Positions 15,899 to 22,722 of a stretch of 64,000 bases of DNA are shown here, piece after piece. Origin of the DNA: Candidatus Bathyarchaeota archaeon. GTDB lineage: Archaea > Thermoproteota > Bathyarchaeia > Bathyarchaeales > Bathycorpusculaceae. The position numbers and the translations under genes were made by a program. The DNA is taken from assembly GCA_026014595.1 (NCBI GenBank), contig JAOZHY010000033.1, positions 83,309 to 147,308 of the forward strand. Direction: 5' to 3'. The notes below the pieces were generated by a model that was not told the DNA's origin, made no database searches, and saw nothing but the letters and a program-made list of their open reading frames with translations. Within the stretch, counting starts at the first letter, position 1, and the number at the start of each line of letters is the position of its first letter.

Positions 15899-16549
15899 CT
15901 AAAAACATGCCAAAGAAAGCGGCTGAGTGCACGTTGTGGTCGGGGGTGGGATTTCGTTGCTGATGATTCCTTTTTTTCCAAGGCTCAATTGCTTTTCTCC
16001 CCTAAACATGGATGCTTGAGCGTTCTTAATTTGAATAACATCCCCTACAGAGACACCGTCTATTTGCCCATTCCATAAGCAGAGTTTAATGGTTCCAGTC
16101 TCATCCCCGATTAGCACCTTGACAACAGTAGCGTTGTTTCCATATCTTGTAACAACAGGCTTAGGCTCTGCAACTTCTAAGATCTTAGCCTTAAGGTTAA
16201 CATGGTTCATTCCTGGTCGCACGTCTCTTATTGAATGGGCAGGAGACCTTACATTTTTCCTTGACAGATGCTTACGGATTTTATCGGTTCCCATGAATTT
16301 TCCAAGATGATTACTTTTATTCAGAAGGAATTCTCTGTCAATTGAAAATTGTGCAATGACTTCAGAACCTCGCATAATTAGAAAGATCACATTTGTTTTT
16401 ATTCTGCCTCGACACTGGATTGATAGGCTACCACAATTTAATTTGCGTTCTTGTGCTGTGCGCAGGGCGTATAGAAATTTTTCAGGGTTAACTTCATATT
16501 TTACTGAAAGAAAAGCAAGATATTCGCCAATTGACGGTTTATGTCTTAT
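15899..16549 (-). CDS. OB-fold ssDNA-binding (RPA/SSB-like) protein, apparent ATA start
   Basis: The C-terminal half (HSIRDVRPGMNHVNLKAKIL...VTRYGNNATVVKVLIGDETGTIKLCLWNGQID...VGDVIQIKNA) is a typical archaeal SSB/RPA OB fold. The open frame runs well upstream of the first canonical start (GTG 16390). It encodes a convincing N-terminal domain (KPSIGEYLAFLSVKYEVNPEK, then SIQCRGRIKTNVIFLIMRGSE). The frame closes at a TGA at 16556-16558. The only sensible start is ATA at 16547-16549, which has a strong AAAGGTGA ribosome binding site 6 nt before it. The 216-residue protein then follows aIF1A in the same operon, with a 20-bp gap. A shorter start (16390, 16375 or 16294) is possible but would remove conserved-looking sequence. 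Confidence 0.7.
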   Translation of the reverse strand: MRHKPSIGEYLAFLSVKYEVNPEKFLYALRTAQERKLNCGSLSIQCRGRIKTNVIFLIMRGSEVIAQFSIDREFLLNKSNHLGKFMGTDKIRKHLSRKNVRSPAHSIRDVRPGMNHVNLKAKILEVAEPKPVVTRYGNNATVVKVLIGDETGTIKLCLWNGQIDGVSVGDVIQIKNAQASMFRGEKQLSLGKKGIISNEIPPPTTTCTQPLSLACF

Positions 16550-16569
16550 GTTTCTTCACCTTTTTGACC

Positions 16570-16875
16570 CTACATTTTAAGGTAACCTTTGTTTCTGAGC
16601 CAGTCCGACTGATTTTTCCTGTATCGCCAAAAAATGTCACCTCGCTTGTCCGACTGAAAATCCCAAGGAGAAACCAAAACAATGTCACCTTCCCTAATCC
16701 ATACACGCCTCTTTAGCTTGCCACGAACTCTGCATAGCCGTTCCTTGCCGTCTTGGCACTTAACTATGATTCGGTCAGCACCCAGCATCTTGACGGCCAT
16801 GCCTAAAACATCGCTTGCCGCTGGCAACACCATGTTTTCAAGGTTACCTTCATTTGTGATTTTCCTTTTACCCAT
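16570..16875 (-). CDS. eif1A: Translation initiation factor aIF1A
   Basis: 101 residues, the usual length of archaeal IF1A. The S1-like OB core is clear: MLGADRIIVKCQDGKERLCRVRG, then KLKRRVWIREGDIVLVSPWDF and DKRGDIFWRYRKNQSDWL. It binds the 30S A site and promotes scanning or start-site selection and subunit events during initiation. ATG 16875 follows a weak TTGGAAG ribosome binding site. A perfect inverted repeat lies immediately upstream. The OB-fold protein gene follows 20 bp downstream on the same strand, so the two are probably co-transcribed. Confidence 0.95.
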   Translation of the reverse strand: MGKRKITNEGNLENMVLPAASDVLGMAVKMLGADRIIVKCQDGKERLCRVRGKLKRRVWIREGDIVLVSPWDFQSDKRGDIFWRYRKNQSDWLRNKGYLKM

Positions 16876-16884
16876 CTTCCAACA

Positions 16885-16907
16885 CCAATTATGTTAATCG
16901 TAATTGG
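16885..16907. promoter_or_regulatory. Perfect inverted repeat upstream of aIF1A
   Basis: CCAATTA (16885-16891) and TAATTGG (16901-16907) are perfect 7-bp arms around a 9-nt spacer, ten bases upstream of the aIF1A ATG. A third CCAATTA occurs at 16920-16926. A regulator-binding site or a 5'-leader hairpin are both possible. Confidence 0.4.
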
Positions 16908-17277
16908 ACACTTCACTTTGCCAATTAGAATAATCTGGAGAAAAAGGAAAGCGCACACCCTATCTGCGCGTACAGCCGATCTGACTCTTTCTCTAAAGAA
17001 TTCTAACCGATACGTCAGAATAGCCAGCAGCCTATATTAGCGTAGCTACACCAAAAACGCGTTTTCTATGGGGGTCATAACACATTTTCATTCTATTCTG
17101 CTTTTGAGCGCCATGCAGTGAACGCTGCAAGAATTTTCCCATAGCTTCTGAGTTATTTAGCCCATGCGTTTATATGTGCGACGGCGCACTTCTATTTGAA
17201 GAGTTTCTCTTATCCCTTGGGCTGAACCTATCGAGTAATTGAACCTTTTCAAATTAACAATCAAGAGGTAGATAGAA
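16908..17277. other. Intergenic region between divergent aIF1A and zinc-protein genes
   Basis: About 370 bp with no convincing gene. It holds the third CCAATTA half-site near its left end and a TATA-like gtttatatg (~17168-17176) about 100 nt before the next plus-strand gene. A 49-codon plus-strand ORF (16891-17040) looks non-protein-like. No tRNA or obvious structured RNA was seen. Confidence 0.5.
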
Positions 17278-17619
17278 TTGTGTATGTTGAGAGCAGGTTT
17301 AGTAAAAAAACTGCAGAAGATGCAAATCATCCGTGCGAACCACTTGCACGTTAAGAAAGAAAGCTGGAAAGAAATTTTACGTAGACAACAAGAAAAAGGG
17401 AGGAACGAAAACATAGTCAATGTAGGTGACTGCGCAGAATGCCCTGAATGCAACAGGATGGGCCGAATAGTGCGGGTTTCGAAAGACGGGAAGACAGCAG
17501 GAATTCAATGCCTGGCAAGTCACCGCCTAACAAGCCGTCCCGCTTCAAGACTTGGCACAGCTGAACGTCCACAGTCCAAAACCAGCAAAAACATGGTTTT
17601 CATAACGGAAAACAGATGA
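17278..17619 (+). CDS. Small Cys-containing protein, putative zinc binder
   Basis: 113 residues. A TTG start at 17278 has GAGGT 9 nt upstream; ATG 17284 is an alternative. The N-terminal half is basic and helical (LVKKLQKMQIIRANHLHVKKESWKEILRRQQEKG). The middle has CAECPECNRMGRIVRVSKDGKTAGIQCLASH, where CxxCxxC plus a later Cys/His could bind one zinc. The C-terminus is basic and probably disordered (RPASRLGTAERPQSKTSKN). This suggests nucleic-acid binding. Its TGA overlaps the ATG of the predicted metallopeptidase downstream, so the two are translated together and may act together. I do not recognise a named family. Confidence 0.6.
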   Translation: MCMLRAGLVKKLQKMQIIRANHLHVKKESWKEILRRQQEKGRNENIVNVGDCAECPECNRMGRIVRVSKDGKTAGIQCLASHRLTSRPASRLGTAERPQSKTSKNMVFITENR

Positions 17620-18275
17620 GAATTGTGGTACCTTTGTTAGATCAGCATATTCCTATGTTAGAAAAAACCCCCTCGCTCTCCAGTAAAATAAGAATATGCT
17701 GTGACCACGAGAAACTTGCCAATTTCTCTGAGAACCAAGTTAGGTTTTACCTGAAATACTCGTCTTTTGTGCTTAGAGTTTTAAGGAAACCTTCATTCCA
17801 GAAGTTTCTCCATTGGATGTTGAAAAAAGAAACAATAAAAGAACAAGCAGTCAACGCCGTGCACAAAGTTCTTCCAATGAGAAGGAAGAACGGAAAGGGC
17901 ATCGCTGGAAAATGTGACACTAACCGAGGAAGAATTCGTATTTACCCAAAAACAACAAAGTTTTGCCGAACATTCTCTCGAAAATTTGGACGGAATACTC
18001 TATTAGCCTACGCTGGGAACAGAGCAAGGGTAGCCCTAATACATGAGCTACTACACTTGAAATACATAGAGGACGAAAAAACGGTTAGGGAACTATCCAA
18101 AGAATACTTTTACATCTTCACACGAAAGCAATACACTCAGAGTGCCCATTCGCTCGTTACCTATACGATGATATTTAATGCAAAAACCAGCGGAAAGAAG
18201 GCTCATCCACGCGTCTTTTGCAATGACACATGTTTAAGAGCAAACGGTGTCTTTAATCAAACGCTGCAAAGGTGA
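17616..18275 (+). CDS. Predicted zinc metallopeptidase (HExxH), uncharacterised
   Basis: 219 residues with the zinc-peptidase motif HELLH in RVALIHELLHLKYIEDEKTVRELSKEYFYIF (~143-173). The two His are zinc ligands, the first Glu would be the catalytic base, and a later Glu such as the one in VRELS could be the third ligand, as in SprT- or M48-like gluzincins. The protein is basic, has no signal peptide or membrane segment, and so is likely cytoplasmic. The N-terminal ~140 residues contain many Lys/Arg and several Cys. ATG overlaps the TGA of the upstream Cys-rich protein. A link to DNA-protein crosslink repair (SprT-like) is conceivable but only a guess from motif and basic character. Confidence 0.6.
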   Translation: MRIVVPLLDQHIPMLEKTPSLSSKIRICCDHEKLANFSENQVRFYLKYSSFVLRVLRKPSFQKFLHWMLKKETIKEQAVNAVHKVLPMRRKNGKGIAGKCDTNRGRIRIYPKTTKFCRTFSRKFGRNTLLAYAGNRARVALIHELLHLKYIEDEKTVRELSKEYFYIFTRKQYTQSAHSLVTYTMIFNAKTSGKKAHPRVFCNDTCLRANGVFNQTLQR

Positions 18276-18349
18276 ACGCTTTCGCGCGCTAACTAACAGG
18301 CAACAGTATAAGTGAGACCAGCATTATATAGACGTTAGCGGCGAAAATT

Positions 18350-18523
18350 ATGATTTTAAAATGCGTAAATTGTGGCAACACCTTTAAAATTGATGCTGTT
18401 AACGATGATGAGATCCTCACTTGCCCTGTCTGTGAAGCAGATTATAAGATAGTCGTCAAAGATGGAAAAGTCCAATTGAGAGAATTCATCTATGAAGGCG
18501 AAGGCTTCGGAGAACTACTATAA
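18350..18523 (+). CDS. LysW-like zinc-ribbon protein (57 aa)
   Basis: A 57-residue ATG-initiated ORF. It has CVNC, exactly 16 residues, then CPVC, and ends in acidic [13 protein letters not shown]. The C-x2-C-x16-C-x2-C spacing, the GEL/DEIL turn before the second Cys pair and the acidic tail with GFGE match LysW/ArgW amino-group carrier proteins. In those the C-terminal Glu of EDWGE carries the substrate during lysine or arginine synthesis. Here two Leu follow the Glu, and no lys/arg genes are adjacent, so it may be a paralogue with another role or just a zinc ribbon. A DUF4177 gene follows at 18553. Confidence 0.6.
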   Translation: MILKCVNCGNTFKIDAVNDDEILTCPVCEADYKIVVKDGKVQLREFIYEGEGFGELL

Positions 18524-18552
18524 TAGGGCAAGCGTAAAAGGTGATGGTGGAA

Positions 18553-18768
18553 ATGGTGACTTGGGAATATAAGGTGGTCCCGGTAAAGACGCGGATTCAT
18601 TCAAACCACTTTGAAGGAGGCAGCAAGCCAGTAATGGAAGACGTTCAAAATGACTTGAACAGCTTGGGCAAAGAAGGTTGGGAACTTGTCAGCGTTCAGG
18701 ACATCAGTCTCCAAGATGGTAGAAGGTTCACAGTCGCCTACCTCAAAAGAAAAAAAGGAACAGAGTAA
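18553..18768 (+). CDS. DUF4177 family small protein
   Basis: 71 residues starting at ATG 18553 (MVTWEYKVVPVKT). AGGTGATGG lies upstream; GTG 18541 and ATG 18544 are possible longer starts. The pattern WEYKVVP ... LNSLGKEGWELVSVQD ... AYLKRKK is typical of DUF4177, a small alpha-beta fold of unknown function. It starts 29 nt after the zinc-ribbon gene and may share its transcript. There is no signal or membrane segment. Confidence 0.75.
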   Translation: MVTWEYKVVPVKTRIHSNHFEGGSKPVMEDVQNDLNSLGKEGWELVSVQDISLQDGRRFTVAYLKRKKGTE

Positions 18769-18809
18769 AAAGCGTGTACGACATCTAGATGTTCGTTGAT
18801 TTCAAGATC

Positions 18810-19823
18810 TCAGGCTTGGTCTAGTTCTTTATTTTTGCTGCGAACTAAAACTGCCGAGCCTAAGAAAATAAACGCGGCACACCACAAGTAGGGATTGTGA
18901 AGTGGACCTATTACTTCGTACCACACGCTTGGATGAGCTTCATAGCCGCCCGTGAGAGAGTAAACGAGCGTGTTGAAGACAAAGTATCCTCCAAACGCCA
19001 GCGTAACCGCACCTAAGCCGCGGCGGTTCAGTTTAAGCGGTTGCTGTTTCCGGATGGCAGGAAGAGTAAGCACCAACGCAAGCACGGCTATGGCGAAAAG
19101 CCCGAAAACCGTTACTGCAAAGCTCGCAAAGTTTGCTGGTTCAAACAGAAAGCTCAATCCGTACTGCTGTTGCAAGCGCGGGTATGGAACCATGGCGGCT
19201 GCCCACAACATGGAGTAGTTGAACCAGAACACCACGAACAGGTACCCCACACCAGTGAGGCAGCTCCACTTGACGATTTCCTGGCTTGAAGCGCCCCGCG
19301 TGATTTTTGCCCTCAGCTTCAGGAGGAGCGGTGGAATAACCAAGACCATGGCGAGACAGGGTATGCCCGTGCCATACAGTAAGAGCAGCCCGGGAGTGTG
19401 GTCGAAATAGTACAGGTACTCCGTGGATGAGTAGTAAGCGAAAGCCGCAATGACAGACGGAATCAAAAACAGAAAAGCACCCGCCTCAAAGAGCAGGGCG
19501 GCGCCCACTTTCCCCTTAATCTTGGGCAGTGCAGCGTCTTTTTTTCTCCAGAAAAGGAAAGCTGAATACACGGCGAAGAAACCGCCTATGACGCGGAGGA
19601 TGAGCGCTACTGAGCCGGAGAAGCCTTCGCTGCCGTAGTACAGGACTGCCCACCACCAAGGATTCTTCGATACCAGGTTGTAGACGTAGCTGTCTGAGGT
19701 CAGGGAGATGCCGAAGTTTAACCCGTAAATCGCAAAGTACAATGCGTATCCGAGGTAGGCGCAGACCACGATGAAAATCCAGAAACCAAAGGAACTTGCA
19801 GGTTTTTCAAGCCGTTTTTCCAT
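18810..19823 (-). CDS. Polytopic membrane protein, unknown function
   Basis: 337 residues with about nine hydrophobic helices: ~11-35, 55-95, 105-130, 145-168, 185-212, 228-255, 270-290 and 310-328. Loops are short and positively charged on one side (FWRKKDAALPKIKGK, LKLRAKITRG, RSKNKELDQA). The lack of conserved charged residues in the helices gives no sign of a known transporter family. It has aromatic-rich extracellular loops (KNPWWWAVLYYGSEGF, YYSSTEYLYYFDHT). It stands alone on the minus strand between two plus-strand groups. I do not recognise the family. Confidence 0.7.
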   Translation of the reverse strand: MEKRLEKPASSFGFWIFIVVCAYLGYALYFAIYGLNFGISLTSDSYVYNLVSKNPWWWAVLYYGSEGFSGSVALILRVIGGFFAVYSAFLFWRKKDAALPKIKGKVGAALLFEAGAFLFLIPSVIAAFAYYSSTEYLYYFDHTPGLLLLYGTGIPCLAMVLVIPPLLLKLRAKITRGASSQEIVKWSCLTGVGYLFVVFWFNYSMLWAAAMVPYPRLQQQYGLSFLFEPANFASFAVTVFGLFAIAVLALVLTLPAIRKQQPLKLNRRGLGAVTLAFGGYFVFNTLVYSLTGGYEAHPSVWYEVIGPLHNPYLWCAAFIFLGSAVLVRSKNKELDQA

Positions 19824-20005
19824 GCGAGCCGCCCCAGTCTGCTGTTTTTCACTGTTACTTCATTGGCGCTTGCTGTTATTTAGTTCTAATCGAGGAACAA
19901 AACGTTCCATTTACGGAACACTGCTAGCCCCAGTCTCAGGTTGCGGTGTCGTGCACAAAGTTAATAGTGCTCGGCGTGTGTAGCTTGTTTAGAGGTGTCT
20001 TATTT

Positions 20006-20971
20006 TTGAAAGCCGCTGTTTACCGTGGCGCGGGAAAGATTCGGGTTGAAGAGGTACCTGAACCGCAGGTTTTAGGGCGGAAAGTTCTCGTCAATTTCAG
20101 GGCGGGAAGCATCTGCGGCACTGACCTGCACTTTTACCGTGGAGACTGGAAGATGAAGCGTGGGCGAATAATCGGACATGATGCGTGCGGTGTCAGGGCG
20201 GACACGGGCGAACGGGTGGTTATGGTGCCGCTGAGCTACTGCGGCTCCTGCTATTATTGCCTGCGTGGGCTACCGACTTACTGTACAAGTGGCAAGTTTT
20301 ACGGCATAAACAGGGACGGTTTCTTCGCCGAAGCCGTAGCCATGCGCAAGAGGAACTTGGTGCCTGTTCCCGACGGCGTTAGCGATGAGGAGGCTGGTAT
20401 CGTGGAGCCGGTGGCGTTGGCGCTTCACGTTTTGGATAAGCTTAACCCCGCTGTGGGCGATTGGGCGACGGTTCTGGGGCAGGGTCCAATCGGCTTGTTG
20501 ATGACTCAGGTGGCGCGTCTGAAAGGCTGTAAGGTTATCGCGGTTGACTTGGAGGATTATCGGCTGCGGCTTGCGGAGAAAATTGGCGCCGCGGTCTGCA
20601 TCAACGCGCGTGAAGATGTCGTTAAGCGGGTTCGGGAGGTTACTGGGCGAGGTTCGGACGTGGTGGTGGAGGCGGCGGGAACACGTGGGACAGTGGAGCA
20701 GACGTCTTTTTTGGTGAGGAAGGCGGGGCGCGTGGCGTTGGTGGGTGAGTTTGCAGGCTACTTGGATTTGGAGGATGCAGATGACGCATTGTTTTTTACC
20801 ACGTACATTTCGCCGTTGGAGTATCCGTTAGCTGTGCGGTTGATTGCCGAGAAAGCGGTGGACGTTAAGAGCTTGATTACGCATAGGTTCAAGCTTGCGG
20901 ATTTCGAGAAGGCGCTGCAGACTGCGAGTGACCCAGCGGAGAAGCCTTTGAAGGTGATTGTTACCGCTTAG
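20006..20971 (+). CDS. Zinc-dependent alcohol/polyol dehydrogenase (MDR family)
   Basis: A 321-residue medium-chain dehydrogenase. The start is TTG 20006 with GAGGTG 9 nt upstream; the longer frame from 19946 has no family match. Catalytic zinc ligands appear in SICGTDLHFYRG and GHD (GRIIGHDACG). The structural-zinc loop is CGSCYYCLRGLPTYC. The Rossmann fold has VLGQGPIGLLMTQVARLKG with Asp at the end of beta-2 (VIAVDLED), which favours NAD(H). Family members oxidise sorbitol, threonine or sugar alcohols; the exact substrate cannot be told. It is shorter than many MDR enzymes but contains both domains. Confidence 0.85.
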   Translation: MKAAVYRGAGKIRVEEVPEPQVLGRKVLVNFRAGSICGTDLHFYRGDWKMKRGRIIGHDACGVRADTGERVVMVPLSYCGSCYYCLRGLPTYCTSGKFYGINRDGFFAEAVAMRKRNLVPVPDGVSDEEAGIVEPVALALHVLDKLNPAVGDWATVLGQGPIGLLMTQVARLKGCKVIAVDLEDYRLRLAEKIGAAVCINAREDVVKRVREVTGRGSDVVVEAAGTRGTVEQTSFLVRKAGRVALVGEFAGYLDLEDADDALFFTTYISPLEYPLAVRLIAEKAVDVKSLITHRFKLADFEKALQTASDPAEKPLKVIVTA

Positions 20972-21064
20972 CTTATGGGCGTCTTACCGCAAAGTATATT
21001 ATACATAGGGAAATTGTTTACGGAGCTTCGCTTCAGCGAAAAAACATGAGCGTGAACGGTTTCC

Positions 21065-21757
21065 ATGTGTGTCAAGGCTGTAGTCTTTGATTTGGACGGG
21101 ACGCTGGTTAGCTTCAACTTGGACTATCGCGGTTTGAGGGCGGAGGTTCGGGGCTTCCTGATGAATGCTGGTGTTCCAGCATCGGTGCTGTCGCTTAAGG
21201 AAACCATTTTTGAAATGCTGAAGAAGACGGAGATTTTCATGAAGAACTCCGGCAAAACTGCAGAAGCAATGCAGGAGATTCGCCGTAAAGTCTTAGCTAT
21301 AGCGGAGAAGTACGAGTTGGAAGCTGCCAAAACAACGAGCCTGCTGCCTGGCGCAGAGGAAACGTTGAAGGCTCTTCGGCGGACGGGCTTGAAAATCGGG
21401 TTGTGCACAATCAGCGGCGAGAAATCCGCGAACTACGTGCTGGAGCGGTTCAATATCGCCGGTTTTTTCGACGTGGTGGTTCCGCGGGATAAGGTGGATT
21501 ATGTTAAGCCGAGCCCTGGGCATCTGGGTTTGGTGCTTGAGGCTTTGGAGGCGGCGCCCGAAGAAACCATTGTGGTCGGGGATAGCGGCATTGACATGCA
21601 AAGCGCTAGAGAGTTGAAAGCTATCGCTGTGGGGTTGCCTACAGGCGTCTCTTCTATGGAACAGCTTATGGGTCATGGCGCAGACTACGTGATTACTTCG
21701 ATTACGGATTTGCCTATTCTGATTGAAAAGATAAATAAGGCGCAGGCTGAGCAATAG
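21065..21757 (+). CDS. HAD-superfamily phosphatase (phosphoglycolate phosphatase-like)
   Basis: 230 residues with all HAD motifs: I FDLDGTLVSF (nucleophile Asp9 and acid Asp11), II LCTISGE, III Lys in VKPSPGHL, IV VVGDSGIDMQSAR. The cap between motifs I and II is a helical C1 type (residues ~20-95), as in phosphoglycolate phosphatases and beta-phosphoglucomutases. It would hydrolyse a small phosphorylated metabolite in the cytoplasm. The start ATG 21065 lacks a strong ribosome binding site. It follows the dehydrogenase by 93 bp on the same strand; a functional link is possible but not shown. Confidence 0.85.
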   Translation: MCVKAVVFDLDGTLVSFNLDYRGLRAEVRGFLMNAGVPASVLSLKETIFEMLKKTEIFMKNSGKTAEAMQEIRRKVLAIAEKYELEAAKTTSLLPGAEETLKALRRTGLKIGLCTISGEKSANYVLERFNIAGFFDVVVPRDKVDYVKPSPGHLGLVLEALEAAPEETIVVGDSGIDMQSARELKAIAVGLPTGVSSMEQLMGHGADYVITSITDLPILIEKINKAQAEQ

Positions 21758-21944
21758 CGGTTTCAAGCTGGTTTTGAGGTAAAATGGAGACTGCGCTTTT
21801 TTTATTCATGGATTGTACTTATTTCATAAATTCTACAATTGTGTCTTGATTAGAGGGTTGTAATTAATTCATTTTGCCATTGCAAAGACCTTAAAGCCTT
21901 ATTAACTTAGTTCTAGCGCAGGAGTCTACTGGAGGGTGAAGGGC

Positions 21945-22292
21945 ATGATTGTGGAGATAGTGAATATTGTAGCTGGGTTGGTGTTGGCGATGGGTATTCT
22001 GCCGAGTGTGCCTGCTGTCGGGAAGAGCTTAGTGGCGGTTGCTAAGTGGCTGGGCAGGTTCCAGACGATTATTGGCATAATAGCCATAATTGTGGGAATC
22101 TGGTTCTTTGGTTTGCAAGGAATAGTGGCTATCATTGCTGGGTTGATTTTGGCGATGGGCATTCTGACGAGCATACCTGCAATAGGGAAAAGCTTAGAGA
22201 AAGTAGCTAAATGGCTGGGCAGATTCCAAACAATCATTGGCGTAATCGCCATAATACTTGGAATTCTTGGTCTCTTGGGATATTTTGTTTAA
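21945..22292 (+). CDS. Small membrane protein made of an internal tandem duplication
   Basis: The start is ATG 21945, nine bases after GGAGG. The 115 residues consist of two near-identical ~52-residue halves. Each contains GLVLAMGILPSVPAVGKSL or GLILAMGILTSIPAIGKSL, then AKWLGRFQTIIG, then a hydrophobic IAII(V/L)GI segment. Each half gives two membrane helices, so four in total, separated by an amphipathic KSL..VAKWLGRF stretch. The duplication is also clear in the DNA. Function unknown. A T-rich tract after the stop (22297-22309) probably terminates the transcript before the convergent DUF35 gene. Confidence 0.75.
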   Translation: MIVEIVNIVAGLVLAMGILPSVPAVGKSLVAVAKWLGRFQTIIGIIAIIVGIWFFGLQGIVAIIAGLILAMGILTSIPAIGKSLEKVAKWLGRFQTIIGVIAIILGILGLLGYFV

Positions 22293-22310
22293 TCCCTTTT
22301 TTTCTTTTTG
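22293..22310 (+). terminator. T-rich terminator after the duplicated membrane protein
   Basis: Seven T followed by CTTTTTG directly after the stop codon, with no strong hairpin. Oligo-T tracts are the normal archaeal termination signal, and the next gene is convergent, so termination is needed here. Confidence 0.45.
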
Positions 22311-22323
22311 TCACGCGAGTCTG

Positions 22324-22722
22324 TTACAGGGGTTTGAAACAGTATCTTGGCCACTGCGGCCATGGCTGTGCGGTGCTGCATGCGCCGAAGTCTATCGCGA
22401 GTTCCATGCCTATCCGCATCTGCTCTGGCGCAACTCCTGAAATCATTCCTGGTATTTTCAAGCCGTTTTCGAGTTGCACTATGCCTACGGCGTAGGGCGC
22501 CATGGCTTGGAACTGTTGCGGGGCGATGTGGATTACCGTGTAGGTTACGAGTTTGCCTTTTCCGCTTATTTCTGTCCATTCAAATTGGTTGTTGAAGCAG
22601 TTGTCACAGAGCGGTCTGGGTGGCAGGTGGATTTTTCCACAGCGTGTACATTTGCCAGCCATGAGCTTGCCCTCAGTGAGGTACTTGTAGAACTGTTCGA
22701 TGGTGAATGATGTCTGGCTCAT
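22324..22722 (-). CDS. DUF35 OB-fold/zinc-ribbon acyl-CoA-binding protein
   Basis: 132 residues. The N-terminal helix (FTIEQFYKYLTEGKLM) is followed by a rubredoxin-like zinc ribbon (CTRCGKIHLPPRPLCDNC, residues 25-42). The OB fold contains GKGKLVTYTVIHIAPQQF and APYAVGIVQLENGLKIPGMI. DUF35 proteins form a complex with archaeal thiolase and HMG-CoA synthase and help channel acetoacetyl-CoA towards mevalonate and isoprenoid lipids. The gene overlaps the thiolase stop by 4 nt (ATGA), so the two are coupled. The C-terminus is a little unusual (TAQPWPQWPRYCFKPL). No HMG-CoA synthase gene is adjacent here. Confidence 0.88.
   Translation of the reverse strand: MSQTSFTIEQFYKYLTEGKLMAGKCTRCGKIHLPPRPLCDNCFNNQFEWTEISGKGKLVTYTVIHIAPQQFQAMAPYAVGIVQLENGLKIPGMISGVAPEQMRIGMELAIDFGACSTAQPWPQWPRYCFKPL

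Noticed and set aside
16891..17040. 49-codon plus-strand ORF in the aIF1A upstream region
   Set aside because: It begins inside the inverted repeat, has no ribosome binding site and its composition is not convincing.
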